DNA of 64,000 bases from Pandoraea terrae (GTDB lineage: Bacteria; Pseudomonadota; Gammaproteobacteria; Burkholderiales; Burkholderiaceae), in assembly GCF_902459695.1 (NCBI RefSeq), contig NZ_CABPRZ010000005.1:62001-126000 (forward strand), read 5' to 3'. The position numbers and the translations under genes are program-made. The stretch's first letter is position 1. Each line of letters starts with the position of its first letter. The notes under the pieces are model-generated. The model was not told the origin of the DNA, did no database searches, and saw only the letters and a program-made list of their open reading frames with translations. This document shows positions 25,260 through 33,603 of the stretch, in pieces.

Positions 25260-26141
25260 TTACAAGTGAATCTCCGCGATGACCGTCGGCGCGGCCGAGT
25301 TCGCCCCGGTCGATGCAGTGGCGCCGTACTTGTTGCGCCAGATTTCGATCCCGATGCCGACCTTCACGAAATCCTTCTTCTTGAACAGGAGCGCGCCAGC
25401 GTCGAGCATCAGTTTCGGGAAAATATGGAACTCGGTTTTTGCGTCCTTTCCGGTAAATGACGAGAAAAGCTCCGGCCCCTTGGGCCCGATGACATCGCCG
25501 TATCCGGTGAAGCTCAAGTACTTTCCGAGTGGAAGGCTCCAGGCAACGTTCAGGTCGTACGTCGCGCGGAACGACACCGAGGAGGGCGCCGGTTCGGCGA
25601 TATAGCCGTTGTGGTTGTATTCCTTGTAAAGCCATACCCCGACGTCGAGGAAGCCGCCGGTGACGTTGAAATTGAACGTCGGCCCCAAGGTGAACTTAAG
25701 CGGCCGCATTGCCCCGACGGTGTTCTCCGCGCCATACACCACGCCGCCGGTGACGGACACATCCCGCACGGGACCGAAGGCAAGCGAGGCGCCGCTCAAG
25801 GCCGACAGGCTGAACGACCGTCGCAGTACCGCGTATACGGACAACGACCCGCTGCCGTGACACGCCTCGCCGGGCGCGAAGGGGGGATTGCTCGGCGCGG
25901 CGGGATAGCATGAATTGGAAAAGTAGTTATCGACGATCGCCAGGTTGGTGCCCAGCTTGTCGGCGCTGACGTAGCCCAGCTCGACGATGTTCTTCTGGAT
26001 GCCCGACGTTACGCCGGGTTCGTGCATGTTGCTTTGGAACTGGTAGCCGATCCAGGCGTCGCTCCAGTCAGCCGCCTGCGCGGGGCTACCGAGCAACGCG
26101 GCCAGCGTTCCCACGAGAATGCAGATCGAGGATTTCAACAT
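25260..26141 (-). CDS. Outer-membrane beta-barrel channel, Tsx-like
   Basis: 293-aa exported protein. The signal peptide is MLKSSICILVGTLAALLGSP followed by AQA-AD cleavage near residue 23. The mature part alternates hydrophobic and polar residues and has the DWSDAWIGYQF start and repeated FxxGPTFNFN / VGVWLYKEYN strands typical of Tsx/OMPP1-like nucleoside channels. AAGGAAGGAAA precedes the ATG. It lies between the permease and reductase genes and likely lets the pathway substrate through the outer membrane. The Tsx label is from pattern and length; the substrate is unknown. Confidence 0.75.
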   Translation of the reverse strand: MLKSSICILVGTLAALLGSPAQAADWSDAWIGYQFQSNMHEPGVTSGIQKNIVELGYVSADKLGTNLAIVDNYFSNSCYPAAPSNPPFAPGEACHGSGSLSVYAVLRRSFSLSALSGASLAFGPVRDVSVTGGVVYGAENTVGAMRPLKFTLGPTFNFNVTGGFLDVGVWLYKEYNHNGYIAEPAPSSVSFRATYDLNVAWSLPLGKYLSFTGYGDVIGPKGPELFSSFTGKDAKTEFHIFPKLMLDAGALLFKKKDFVKVGIGIEIWRNKYGATASTGANSAAPTVIAEIHL

Positions 26142-26240
26142 TGCTTTCCTTCCTTTTTTCGGAACGTTTTCATTGCAAGAGGGCAACAACGACGCCCGGA
26201 TGTCGTTCGTGACGCATACGGGGGACATGAATGATTTGAG

Positions 26241-26263
26241 TAAGGGGAATAAGGGGAATAAGG
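26241..26263. repeat. Short tandem repeat TAAGGGGAA
   Basis: Two full 9-base units followed by TAAGG fill the gap between the permease stop (26274) and the channel gene start (26141). On the transcribed strand it reads as a pyrimidine-rich run (CCCCTTATT repeated). Slippage here would change the intercistronic spacing, not a coding frame. Confidence 0.7.
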
Positions 26264-26273
26264 GCCGCATAGT

Positions 26274-27764
26274 TCACACCTGCTCCATGGGGAGATCGGC
26301 ATCGAGTCGTTGGCGCTCACCGGCCATCAACGGCACGTAGACCAGCATGGAAATGAACACGCCGACGAACCACGCGTAGTTGTAGATTTCCTTGAATCCG
26401 CCGGGCACCCATTGGAATTGCCGGGGAAATGCGATAGTGAGAAATCCCGGGATATTGGGAAGGACAGCGATAACGAACGCGGCGATGGCGGAGGGATTCC
26501 AGCCGTTCCGGTATTGATATTGGCCGTCGGTCTTGAACAGGTCGTTGACGTTGAGTCTTCCGCGCCGGATTAGCCAGTAATCGGCGAGCATGATCCCAAG
26601 TACCGGCCCAAGCAGCGCGCCGTAACCGATCAACCAGGTGAAGATGTAGCCCTGCGTCGATTCGATCAGCCGCCAAGGCATGATGACCACGCCGATCACG
26701 GCGGTGATGTAGCCTCCGCGGCTGAAATTGACGTGCTTCGGAAAGATGGCCGAAAAGTCATACGCCGGGCCGACGGTGTTGGCGGCAAGATTGACGCACA
26801 GCGTGTCGATCGTAATGATCGCGAGTCCGATTGCCACCGCCACGCCTTCCATCCGGCTGGCGAGATCGATCGGGTCCCAGATGGCCTTGCCGTAGATCGA
26901 TACCGTGGCCGACGTCACCGCCACGCCGACGAATGCCAGAGCCGCCATCGGGAGCGGCAGTCCGATCGCCTGCCCGATGTATTGGTCGCGTTGCGTCTTC
27001 GCAAAACGGGTGAAGTCCGGAATGTTCATTGCAAGGGTCGACCAGAGGCCGACCATTGCTGTGAAGGACGGCCAGAACGCCACCCAGAACTTCCCCGCTT
27101 TTTCACCGCCGGCAGAGAATTGCGATGGCGCGAAAAGCATCGCCCCAAAGCCGCCGGCGCGGGAGTATGCCCACCAGAGCAATGCAAGAACGATCAATAT
27201 CTTGACGGGCGCGCTAAATGTCTCGATCCAGCGAATCGACTCCGGACCGCGCGCGATAAAGTAGAGATGCATGGCCCAGAAGGCAAGAAAGCAGGTCGAT
27301 TGGCCGAGATCGATGCCCAACCATCCGATTTTGGGTCCGACCAACGCGCCATGAAGCAGGATGTTCCCGATCGCGTAAATCGCGCTTCCGCCGACCCAGC
27401 ACTGAATGCCGAACCATCCGCAGGCGATGATGGCGCGAAGAAATGCCGGAAGCTTGTTCCCCCTGACGCCGAACGAGGAGCGAACCACGACCGCAAACGG
27501 AATGCGATAGCGGGTGCCCGAATGGCCAATCAACACCATCGGAATCAGGATGACCGCGTTGCCGAGCAACACCATGCCCACAGCCTGCAGCGCTGAGAAT
27601 CCCTGTTCGATCAAACCTGCCGCCAGTACGTAGACGGGAATGCACACGACCATTCCCGTCCACAACGCGGCGTAGTGATGCCAACGCCAGGTTCTGTGAT
27701 CCGGCGCCGTCGGCGCCAAATCTTCATTCCATAGTTCTGACGCGTTGCTGTTGTTCTCTGACAC
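26274..27764 (-). CDS. NCS1-family nucleobase/hydantoin/allantoin-type permease
   Basis: 496-aa inner-membrane transporter with about 12 helices. It carries NCS1 signatures: NEDLAPTAPDHRTWRWHHYA before helix 1, WTGMVVCIPVYVLAAGLI, IPFAVVVRSSFGVRGNKLPA, CGWFGIQCWVGGSAIY and NIPDFTRFAKTQ. The family takes up cytosine, uracil, allantoin, hydantoins and purines with Na+ or H+. The GTG at 27764 is chosen because AGGAGG lies seven bases before it. It is the first gene of the minus-strand catabolic operon, which argues that the substrate is a nitrogen heterocycle. Confidence 0.92.
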   Translation of the reverse strand: MSENNSNASELWNEDLAPTAPDHRTWRWHHYAALWTGMVVCIPVYVLAAGLIEQGFSALQAVGMVLLGNAVILIPMVLIGHSGTRYRIPFAVVVRSSFGVRGNKLPAFLRAIIACGWFGIQCWVGGSAIYAIGNILLHGALVGPKIGWLGIDLGQSTCFLAFWAMHLYFIARGPESIRWIETFSAPVKILIVLALLWWAYSRAGGFGAMLFAPSQFSAGGEKAGKFWVAFWPSFTAMVGLWSTLAMNIPDFTRFAKTQRDQYIGQAIGLPLPMAALAFVGVAVTSATVSIYGKAIWDPIDLASRMEGVAVAIGLAIITIDTLCVNLAANTVGPAYDFSAIFPKHVNFSRGGYITAVIGVVIMPWRLIESTQGYIFTWLIGYGALLGPVLGIMLADYWLIRRGRLNVNDLFKTDGQYQYRNGWNPSAIAAFVIAVLPNIPGFLTIAFPRQFQWVPGGFKEIYNYAWFVGVFISMLVYVPLMAGERQRLDADLPMEQV

Positions 27765-27835
27765 GTTGTCTCCTCCTGCCGAGCGCCTTAAAGGCCCCGG
27801 ATTTCTCGCCTTTGTGTGCCGCATGAAAATTATCG

Positions 27836-27847
27836 TTGTACTAACAA
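27836..27847. promoter_or_regulatory. Operator candidate upstream of the catabolic operon
   Basis: TTGTACTAACAA contains TTGT and ACAA as inverted halves separated by four bases, 72 bases before the permease start and in an AT-rich stretch. It is the most regulatory-looking sequence in front of the operon. The cognate regulator is not evident; it does not match the CAACACGTGTTG palindrome at 16534. Confidence 0.4.
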
Positions 27848-28272
27848 TATGTTCATTGCGGTGTCGTCATTCATCCGATCAATGCAGTCTCCTTCGTAGT
27901 CGTTGGGGGTGGGGAGTCGATAGCTTGTGCAGTGAATGGTCCTCGTCCAAAAATGGCGGGAACATATGCAGTTGGCGGCAAATCGATCAACCGTTCAGTT
28001 GGTCGACGAAAACCGTCATGGTCGAAATTTCTGGACAGTTTCAGGCGGGCGCCGACGGGCAATAGCGACGTGCGGCGCGTCGATGGTGTGATTGACTTGC
28101 TGAAAAAACGGCTGGCTTCGTCGCCGTGCGCAACAAGCGACCGGATTGGCCTGGCGACCCCCGGGGGGCATGGGTGCCCCTGATGCGTTTCGTGCTTTGC
28201 GAAATGGTGCTCGCCGGCATCGCGGCCGCTGTGATGGTGCCTGGCGCTTTTGAGGCGGGCGACGCCCGGTTG

Positions 28273-28359
28273 CTACGTTTTCCGATAGAAGGAAATATGC
28301 ACGGCAATGCTGATAAGGATTGCGAGCGCGCCGATCGTCTCGAGCAAGGCTGACATCAT
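28273..28359 (-). CDS. Candidate 28-aa single-helix membrane protein
   Basis: MMSALLETIGALAILISIAV followed by a short basic end (YRKT) is one membrane helix. TGGAGAAAACC lies directly before the ATG pair, a good ribosome-binding site for a minus-strand gene. Size and layout (short helix, positive C-terminus) are those of regulatory micro-proteins that attach to membrane complexes. No homologue is known to me. It is separated from the permease operon by about 500 bases, so the link is uncertain. Confidence 0.45.
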   Translation of the reverse strand: MMSALLETIGALAILISIAVHISFYRKT

Positions 28360-28397
28360 GGTTTTCTCCAGGGCTGGGCGCAATGACCGGACATCGG

Positions 28398-28502
28398 TCA
28401 TCGGTGCAACAACGCGGGTGCATACGTTCGTACGAAGAACGCCAGCGCATTCATCGCACCAGCCAGTAGCCCTGCGCCGGAAAGAAGAAAAAGTGGATGC
28501 AT
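28398..28502 (-). CDS. Candidate 34-aa membrane protein, tandem to the 28-aa one
   Basis: MHPLFLLSGAGLLAGAMNAL continues into FFVRTYAPALLHR: one hydrophobic helix and a basic tail, stopping 38 bases before the next small gene. The ATG at 28502 has no good ribosome-binding site, so the true start may be different or the frame may be fortuitous. It is reported because two consecutive same-strand helical micro-frames are unlikely to be random. Confidence 0.3.
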   Translation of the reverse strand: MHPLFLLSGAGLLAGAMNALAFFVRTYAPALLHR

Positions 28503-29028
28503 GGGAGGGATCGTAGCGACGAAACCGTAGGCCCGCAATCTGGCATTTCCAATGCTAGACTTCGGAGAAACGGAAGAAAAAAAGCGGACGGGATCAAAGA
28601 AGACGCGCAGGACCAGCTCGTCGTGGTAGCCAACCGTTCGCATCGAGTAGCCGCCGGGGCGTCCGTGGCGTTTTGCTGCGCTGACGCCGCATGCCAGTCT
28701 GCTGGCGCAGCAGTTGATTGATGGCGCCGCGCAAATTCCGCGGCCGACTTCACTTTCAACCTGATTTCCGACGAACCGCCAATTCCATGGACACGGCCAT
28801 TCGAATGTCCGCCATGTTAATCTTCGCGTCTGGGGGCGCAAGCCCTCCGTGTCTTTGATTGCATTGGATAATTTCTTTGCGCAGGGAACGGGATGGCTGA
28901 GGGGGACAAGCGAAACGATTGTTTCATTACCATGCCTATTGCCGACGTTGACGATGTGTTGCCGTGTGTTCGGCGTGATGTCACATAAGGCTGAGATCTG
29001 ACGTAGAAAAACGAGAAGTAAGCGTCGT
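28503..29028. other. Gene-poor gap upstream of the GGDEF protein
   Basis: About 525 bases, mixed in GC, containing open but unconvincing frames on the minus strand (for example one reading RGAINQLLRQQTGMRRQRSK around 28600-28740) that might be a decayed gene. No promoter, terminator or RNA was identified with confidence. The region 27848-28272 is equally empty. Confidence 0.4.
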
Positions 29029-30384
29029 ATGGAATTCGTGACAAGGGAAGTTCTGGCGAACTGCATCGAACTCTTGTTGGATGCCGTTTTCTTGGTGGAT
29101 CCGGTCGGCAGACTGGTGTACGTAAGTCCGGCTTGCGAGGCAATTCTGGGGTACACGAGCGATGAGCTAATCGGCCAGTCGATGATCAACTACGTGGCGA
29201 AGGAAGATCGCGATCGCACGCTGGAGGAGTCGAAGCTCGTGATGGCCGGCATCCCGCGCATTGGATTCGAGAATCGCTATATTCACAAAGACGGCCACTA
29301 CGTCCACCTGATGTGGTCTGCACGATGGTCCGAAGAACATGGCGTGCGGATCGGGGTGGCTCGGGATGTCTCCGCGAAGAAGCATGCGGAAGCGATTCAA
29401 CGCGCTACCTACGCAATTTCTGAGGCCGCCCACGACGCCCCGGACTTACGCACCCTGGCCAAGGAGGTTCGCGAAACCCTGACCTCGCTGATCCCGTTGG
29501 GTGCGTTTGCCATTGCTGTCAGGGATGAGAAATCTCGATCATTGCAAGAGGTCTATCAGCATTGCGATGACGATGGAGGAAGAGCCGTCGACTGGTCAAG
29601 CGTTCAGTCTATCTGCAGTAGCGTCATTGACTCACGGCAAATGAAGCTGATCCGCGCGTCACATATTGGCGACGGAATCAGTGCTGATGACGAGTCGGCC
29701 GATGTAACCTGGGCAGTGCTTCCCATGGCGACGGCGCAAAGAGCCGTTGGCGTCATGATGATCAGATGTCCGGTCGGTACCATCGAACCAAGCATGGAGA
29801 GGCAGCTCCTTGCGTTCGTGTGCGATCAGGCTGCGCTAGCGATCGAGAGAAAGCAGTTGATCGACGAGTTATATACCGCTGCCCGGTTTGATGAACTGAC
29901 GGGACTGCCGAATCGGCGGACGTTTCGCGATTTCACGATCGACGCACTTCGCCGTACACAGCACAATAACGAAAAGCTGGCAGTGCTTTTCGTGGATATC
30001 GATGGATTCAAGAATGTGAACGATTCGTTCGGGCACGCGGCCGGCGACGCTTTGCTCAAAGAGGCCGCCGCAAGGCTTCACAGGTTGGTGAACGGATATG
30101 GCATGGTCGCCCGCCTCGCAGGCGACGAATTCGTTGTGGTGATAGAAGACGCGATTTTTGTCGAGAAGATCGATCTTGTCGTCAAGCAACTGCGTACAGC
30201 CGTGATGGAGGCCTTCAGGCTGGGGACTCACGACATCGTGATTCGCGCGAGTGTTGGCGTGGCGCTCTATCCGGATGATGCGGAGTCGTTTTCTGAATTG
30301 ATGCAAGTCGCCGATAGAAGAATGTATGCCAACAAGTCGCGACGGGATGGTGATGTCGGCGGCATTCTGGATTGGATTCGGTAA
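29029..30384 (+). CDS. PAS-GAF-GGDEF diguanylate cyclase
   Basis: 451-aa soluble signalling protein. A PAS domain covers about residues 5-125 (VFLVDPVGRLVYVSPACEAI and GYTSDELIGQS). A GAF-like domain covers about 135-285. A GGDEF domain covers about 285-450, with FDELTGLPNRRTF, VDIDGFKNVNDSFGHAAGD and the active loop RLAGDEFVVV. The signature is AGDEF instead of GGDEF, a substitution tolerated by some active cyclases. It should make cyclic di-GMP in response to a PAS/GAF ligand. It has no membrane segment and no obvious operon partner. Confidence 0.9.
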   Translation: MEFVTREVLANCIELLLDAVFLVDPVGRLVYVSPACEAILGYTSDELIGQSMINYVAKEDRDRTLEESKLVMAGIPRIGFENRYIHKDGHYVHLMWSARWSEEHGVRIGVARDVSAKKHAEAIQRATYAISEAAHDAPDLRTLAKEVRETLTSLIPLGAFAIAVRDEKSRSLQEVYQHCDDDGGRAVDWSSVQSICSSVIDSRQMKLIRASHIGDGISADDESADVTWAVLPMATAQRAVGVMMIRCPVGTIEPSMERQLLAFVCDQAALAIERKQLIDELYTAARFDELTGLPNRRTFRDFTIDALRRTQHNNEKLAVLFVDIDGFKNVNDSFGHAAGDALLKEAAARLHRLVNGYGMVARLAGDEFVVVIEDAIFVEKIDLVVKQLRTAVMEAFRLGTHDIVIRASVGVALYPDDAESFSELMQVADRRMYANKSRRDGDVGGILDWIR

Positions 30385-30431
30385 GATTTGCCGAACCATG
30401 ATCTCAAATCACCCTTGTAGGCGTCTGCCGC

Positions 30432-30887
30432 TCAGCGCGCGGTCGGCAGTTCCCCCCATGTGACGAGGACCTTTTGAATGCCGCGTGCGTAGGCGTCGCG
30501 TTTGTTCGGCGTTTCGGAATGATATGCGCCCACGGCACTCCAGGTATTACCGTACTTCACCATCTTTTGCTTGAGTAGCCAGGCGGCAACGTAGATGTTG
30601 ACGCACGCGTCGGTGAGCGCGCGAGAGGGCACGCCGTTTTGCGCCAACGCCGTGAAATGCACCGAGTTGATCTGCAACTGGCCGATGTCGACCGACCCGT
30701 TCGCATTGCGGTGTACCGCACGCGGATCGCCCTTGGATTCATACCATGCGATCGCGCGCAGGAGCGTCGGGTTGACGCCCTGATACATGCCGGCCTGTTC
30801 GAAGCAGTCGTCGGCCATGGCCGAACGACAGAACATCGACGAGATCATCGCCAGGCCGAGGATCAGGCAGCGTCGGCGGGCACTCAT
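30432..30887 (-). CDS. Secreted lytic transglycosylase (SLT fold, IagB-like)
   Basis: 151-aa protein with a signal peptide ending near AMA-DD (residues 24-26) and a lysozyme-like SLT domain: NPTLLRAIAWYESKGDPRAV with catalytic Glu49, then NGSVDIGQLQINSVHF and AVGAYHSETP. It cleaves peptidoglycan locally, usually to make room for a secretion system or pilus (the IagB/VirB1/PilT type). Its ATG overlaps the stop of the 99-aa gene by four bases (ATGA), forming a coupled three-gene operon with that gene and a lipoprotein. No secretion-system core genes are visible within the window. Confidence 0.88.
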   Translation of the reverse strand: MSARRRCLILGLAMISSMFCRSAMADDCFEQAGMYQGVNPTLLRAIAWYESKGDPRAVHRNANGSVDIGQLQINSVHFTALAQNGVPSRALTDACVNIYVAAWLLKQKMVKYGNTWSAVGAYHSETPNKRDAYARGIQKVLVTWGELPTAR

Positions 30888-31183
30888 TTCTGCAACGCCT
30901 GATTGAGTTCCCGCTCGACCCCGGTCAGGTAGGCACGCGATGCGTCCGATACGACGAGGTATGCCGTCGGTGCAGCGCTCTTGTGCACGCGCGTCGATAT
31001 TTTCTTGTACCCGCGGCCCGAGTTGGGTGGCGTTGCGCTTTCGGCGGCGGCCGGCGGCAACATGTCCATCGACGGCAGCGGTGGGTACACCTTGTTGGGC
31101 GAGGGCGTGGCGGCATCCTGCGGACTGGCGAACGACGAGGCGCAGAGCAGCAAGCCGAACGTGAGAGTGGCAATACGCAGCAT
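30884..31183 (-). CDS. 99-aa exported protein of the lipoprotein/transglycosylase operon
   Basis: The signal peptide MLRIATLTFGLLLCASSFA is cut near residue 19. The mature part is Pro-rich (YPPLPSMDMLPPAAA) and then basic and polar, ending VERELNQALQK. It overlaps the lipoprotein stop by one base and the transglycosylase start by four, so all three are translated as a unit. I do not recognise the family. A periplasmic role in assembling an envelope-spanning structure is inferred from the neighbours. Confidence 0.8.
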   Translation of the reverse strand: MLRIATLTFGLLLCASSFASPQDAATPSPNKVYPPLPSMDMLPPAAAESATPPNSGRGYKKISTRVHKSAAPTAYLVVSDASRAYLTGVERELNQALQK

Positions 31184-31689
31184 CAGGTTCCGCTCCCCTT
31201 GTCCGAAGTCTTGATCGTTACGGTATACGGCTGGTTCGGTCCCGCCGTGCGATTCTCCAGGCGTACGTTGGCCGCGTGCGGTGCGGGAACACCATTCCAC
31301 AGTGCCTGGTTGATATAGCGGAAGTCCTGTCCGAGCGCCGTGACGAGAATGGTCGCGGGCTGCTTCTGCGCCGCCGCCAGGGCGCCGGCCTTGCCGAGCA
31401 CCGCAGTGAGTTGCGGATCGTGCGCGCCGAGCGCATCGGGCGGCAGTGCGAACGTCATGATGTCGCGGGCCGGTGGCGTTTTGGCACCGGCCGACGCGAG
31501 TCCAGCGGACGACGGCGGGCCCGACAACGGCGCGCAAGCGGCGAGGGCAAGCACGGCCAATCCACCAACGATGCGAAGCGCCGCTGCGTCCTGCAAGCGG
31601 CCAATGCCGACGTTCCGAGGCCATGCCGATCGGCGAGGGCGCTTGAGGCGCACGTCTGCCCGGACTTCCGACACCGACTTATTCGTCAT
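31183..31689 (-). CDS. Predicted lipoprotein of the transglycosylase operon
   Basis: A frame of about 168 residues from the ATG at 31689. A lipoprotein signal is clear at GGLAVLALAAC, but it lies about 50 residues in, behind a basic cytosolic-looking stretch. The true start may be a TTG just before this segment (M)QDAAALRIVGGLAVLALAAC, or the protein may have an unusually long N-region. The mature part has NRTAGPNQPYTVTIKTSD near the C-terminus. Its stop overlaps the next ATG (TGATG). The family is not recognised. Confidence 0.65.
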   Translation of the reverse strand: MTNKSVSEVRADVRLKRPRRSAWPRNVGIGRLQDAAALRIVGGLAVLALAACAPLSGPPSSAGLASAGAKTPPARDIMTFALPPDALGAHDPQLTAVLGKAGALAAAQKQPATILVTALGQDFRYINQALWNGVPAPHAANVRLENRTAGPNQPYTVTIKTSDKGSGT

Positions 31690-31995
31690 GTTTTCCATAC
31701 GCATGCGCCCACGATATGCCAATCCCCGGGCGCAGTGTAAGCGGGCGTGGAACCGTCAATGCGACGAAAAGCGCCCATTTTTCCTGTCTTTCGCAAGAAT
31801 TGATATCCGGTGCGGTTTTCCGGGCGGATATCGGGGCGCAGCGGGTTGCGAATCGCGCCACATCGGCGCTCGAATGCCAGGCTGGCGTACTCCGGTGACA
31901 TCCATACGTGGTAGCTCACGCGGAATTAACCTGTCGTCGCTGACACATTCTAGGCAATTCCACGTGACGCGCTGGTCACCGGATCGCTTTCGCTC
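31690..31995. other. Short gap with no recognisable gene
   Basis: About 300 bases between uraD and the lipoprotein operon, both on the minus strand. I see no gene or clear terminator. It should contain the promoter of the lipoprotein operon. Confidence 0.5.
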
Positions 31996-32529
31996 CTACG
32001 CCGCACACGTGCTGGCGGCAACTCGGGCAGCAAGCCGGGCGCGCGTGATCGAGGCGATTTGCGACAGCGCTTCGTCGAGTTCCTGCGGCGTGCTGCGCGA
32101 CAGCCGCTTGTTAAGTTCGGCGAAGATGCCTTCGCGCGTGTAGTGGCGCACGCAGATGATGAACGGGAAGCCGTGCCGGCAAGCGTACGCCTCGTTGAGG
32201 GCATCAAGCTGCGCTTCGTCTCGCGCCGACATGGCGTCGAGGCCGGCGCTTTTCTGTTCGTCGGTCGAGTCTGTCGTCATGGTGCCGGCGCGCAACGCGC
32301 GCCCGGACAATGGCGGGTGTCCGTTGAGAAACGCCTTCCGGCCCGGCTCGTCGAGTCGTTGGACCACGGCCATCATCGCGTCATGCAGCGCTGTCATGTC
32401 GGCGAAGGGACGACGGGCCCACGCGCCTTCCGCCGCTTCCGGAAAATGCTCGAAGATGCCGCCGAAGGCCGCCGTGAATGCGTTGCGCTCCATGGTGTTG
32501 ATGGCCGCCAGATCGTACGTCGCTGACAT
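31996..32529 (-). CDS. uraD: 2-oxo-4-hydroxy-4-carboxy-5-ureidoimidazoline (OHCU) decarboxylase
   Basis: 177-aa enzyme of the urate-to-allantoin route that converts OHCU to (S)-allantoin after HIU hydrolase. Family motifs present: FGGIFEHFPEAAEGAWARRP near residue 22, the catalytic His in FLNGHPPLSGRALRAG, and YACRHGFPFIICVR. The C-terminal ELDEALSQIASITRARLA helix is also typical. It is separated by the LysR gene from a transporter and two HIU hydrolases, so this is a ureide locus. Urate oxidase itself is not in the window. Confidence 0.92.
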   Translation of the reverse strand: MSATYDLAAINTMERNAFTAAFGGIFEHFPEAAEGAWARRPFADMTALHDAMMAVVQRLDEPGRKAFLNGHPPLSGRALRAGTMTTDSTDEQKSAGLDAMSARDEAQLDALNEAYACRHGFPFIICVRHYTREGIFAELNKRLSRSTPQELDEALSQIASITRARLAARVAASTCAA

Positions 32530-32658
32530 GACTTTGCTCCCGTTGCCCGCGCCCCCTTGGCGACGGTCGAGAGCAGTATAGGAAGGCCGCGCGCATGCTG
32601 CGAGAGGCTGTGACCTATAGGTCGGATAACAGATCCCGATACGCGCGGCCGAGGCGCG

Positions 32659-33603
32659 CTACGGCTGTATGTCGCGCAAGCTGCGCAGCGTATGCGACGC
32701 AGTGCTCAGCAGACCGCGCAGCCAGATATGCGACGCGGAGCGGTGCCGCGACGGATGCCAGAGCTGGTAGAAGCGCATGAAGGGGAATGTGAACGGCGAG
32801 GGCACCACTCTTATCGGCACGATCTGCGCATGATAATTGGCGAAATGGCGGCCTGTGGTGAGGATCAGGTCGGTGCCGGGAATCAGGCTGGGCGCGAGAT
32901 TGAAGTAGGGGCAACTCACGCGATTATCGCGATGCACACGCAAGGTCCCGAGGCCTGTATCGACCACGCCGCGCTGGCCGCGCGAGTACGGCGTGGGCAC
33001 GATGTGCGAGGCCGCAAGATAAGCTTGCTCGGTAAGCTTGCCGGGCTGGGCGTGCACGCTGTCCTTGTCGACGACGCACACGACCTCGTCTTCGAGCAGT
33101 ACCGAAAGGTGCAGGTGTTCAGGAGGATTCGGCCAGTTGCCGATGACGATATCGACATTGCCTTCCGAAAGCGCACGTTCGTAGTCGTAGTCGGGGCCCA
33201 TCGGCATGGCGACAAGCCGCGCGCGCGGCGCCGCCTGGCGAAAAGCGCGCACCACGGCTGCGAAGAAAGGTGGCGCCAGATAGTCGGGCATCGCCACGAC
33301 GAAGTTCTGCTCCGTCAGCGCAGGGTCGAAACGGTCGTCCGAGACGAGCAGGGCATCGAGCGCGCTCAACGCCGTCTGCGCGCTTTTGGCCAATTGCAGC
33401 GCACGTTCGGTCGGCACCATCACGTTTTTTTCGCGCGTGAGCAGCGGGTCGTTGAAGATTGTCCGCAGGCGCTTGAGGGCGCTGCTGATCGCCGGTTGCG
33501 ACTGGTTCAAACGAATGGCGGTGCGCGAGACGCTTCGTTCCGCGATCAGGATGCAGAGCACGCGCAAAAGATAGGTATCGAAGGGATCGTCTGTCCGGAG
33601 CAT
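32659..33603 (-). CDS. LysR-family transcriptional regulator of the ureide locus
   Basis: 314-aa regulator. The helix-turn-helix is near residues 22-60 (ERSVSRTAIRLNQSQPAISS then ALKRLRTIF). The substrate-binding-like domain covers about 95-300. It is divergent from the MFS transporter across a 386-base gap and upstream of uraD on the same strand, 129 bases away. By the usual LysR logic it would control the divergent transporter-HIU hydrolase operon and perhaps uraD, with a urate-pathway ligand. Confidence 0.88.
   Translation of the reverse strand: MLRTDDPFDTYLLRVLCILIAERSVSRTAIRLNQSQPAISSALKRLRTIFNDPLLTREKNVMVPTERALQLAKSAQTALSALDALLVSDDRFDPALTEQNFVVAMPDYLAPPFFAAVVRAFRQAAPRARLVAMPMGPDYDYERALSEGNVDIVIGNWPNPPEHLHLSVLLEDEVVCVVDKDSVHAQPGKLTEQAYLAASHIVPTPYSRGQRGVVDTGLGTLRVHRDNRVSCPYFNLAPSLIPGTDLILTTGRHFANYHAQIVPIRVVPSPFTFPFMRFYQLWHPSRHRSASHIWLRGLLSTASHTLRSLRDIQP

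Noticed and set aside
26241-26263. CRISPR or longer satellite array
   Set aside because: Only two full units and a part of nine bases each, without spacers. It is a short tandem repeat.
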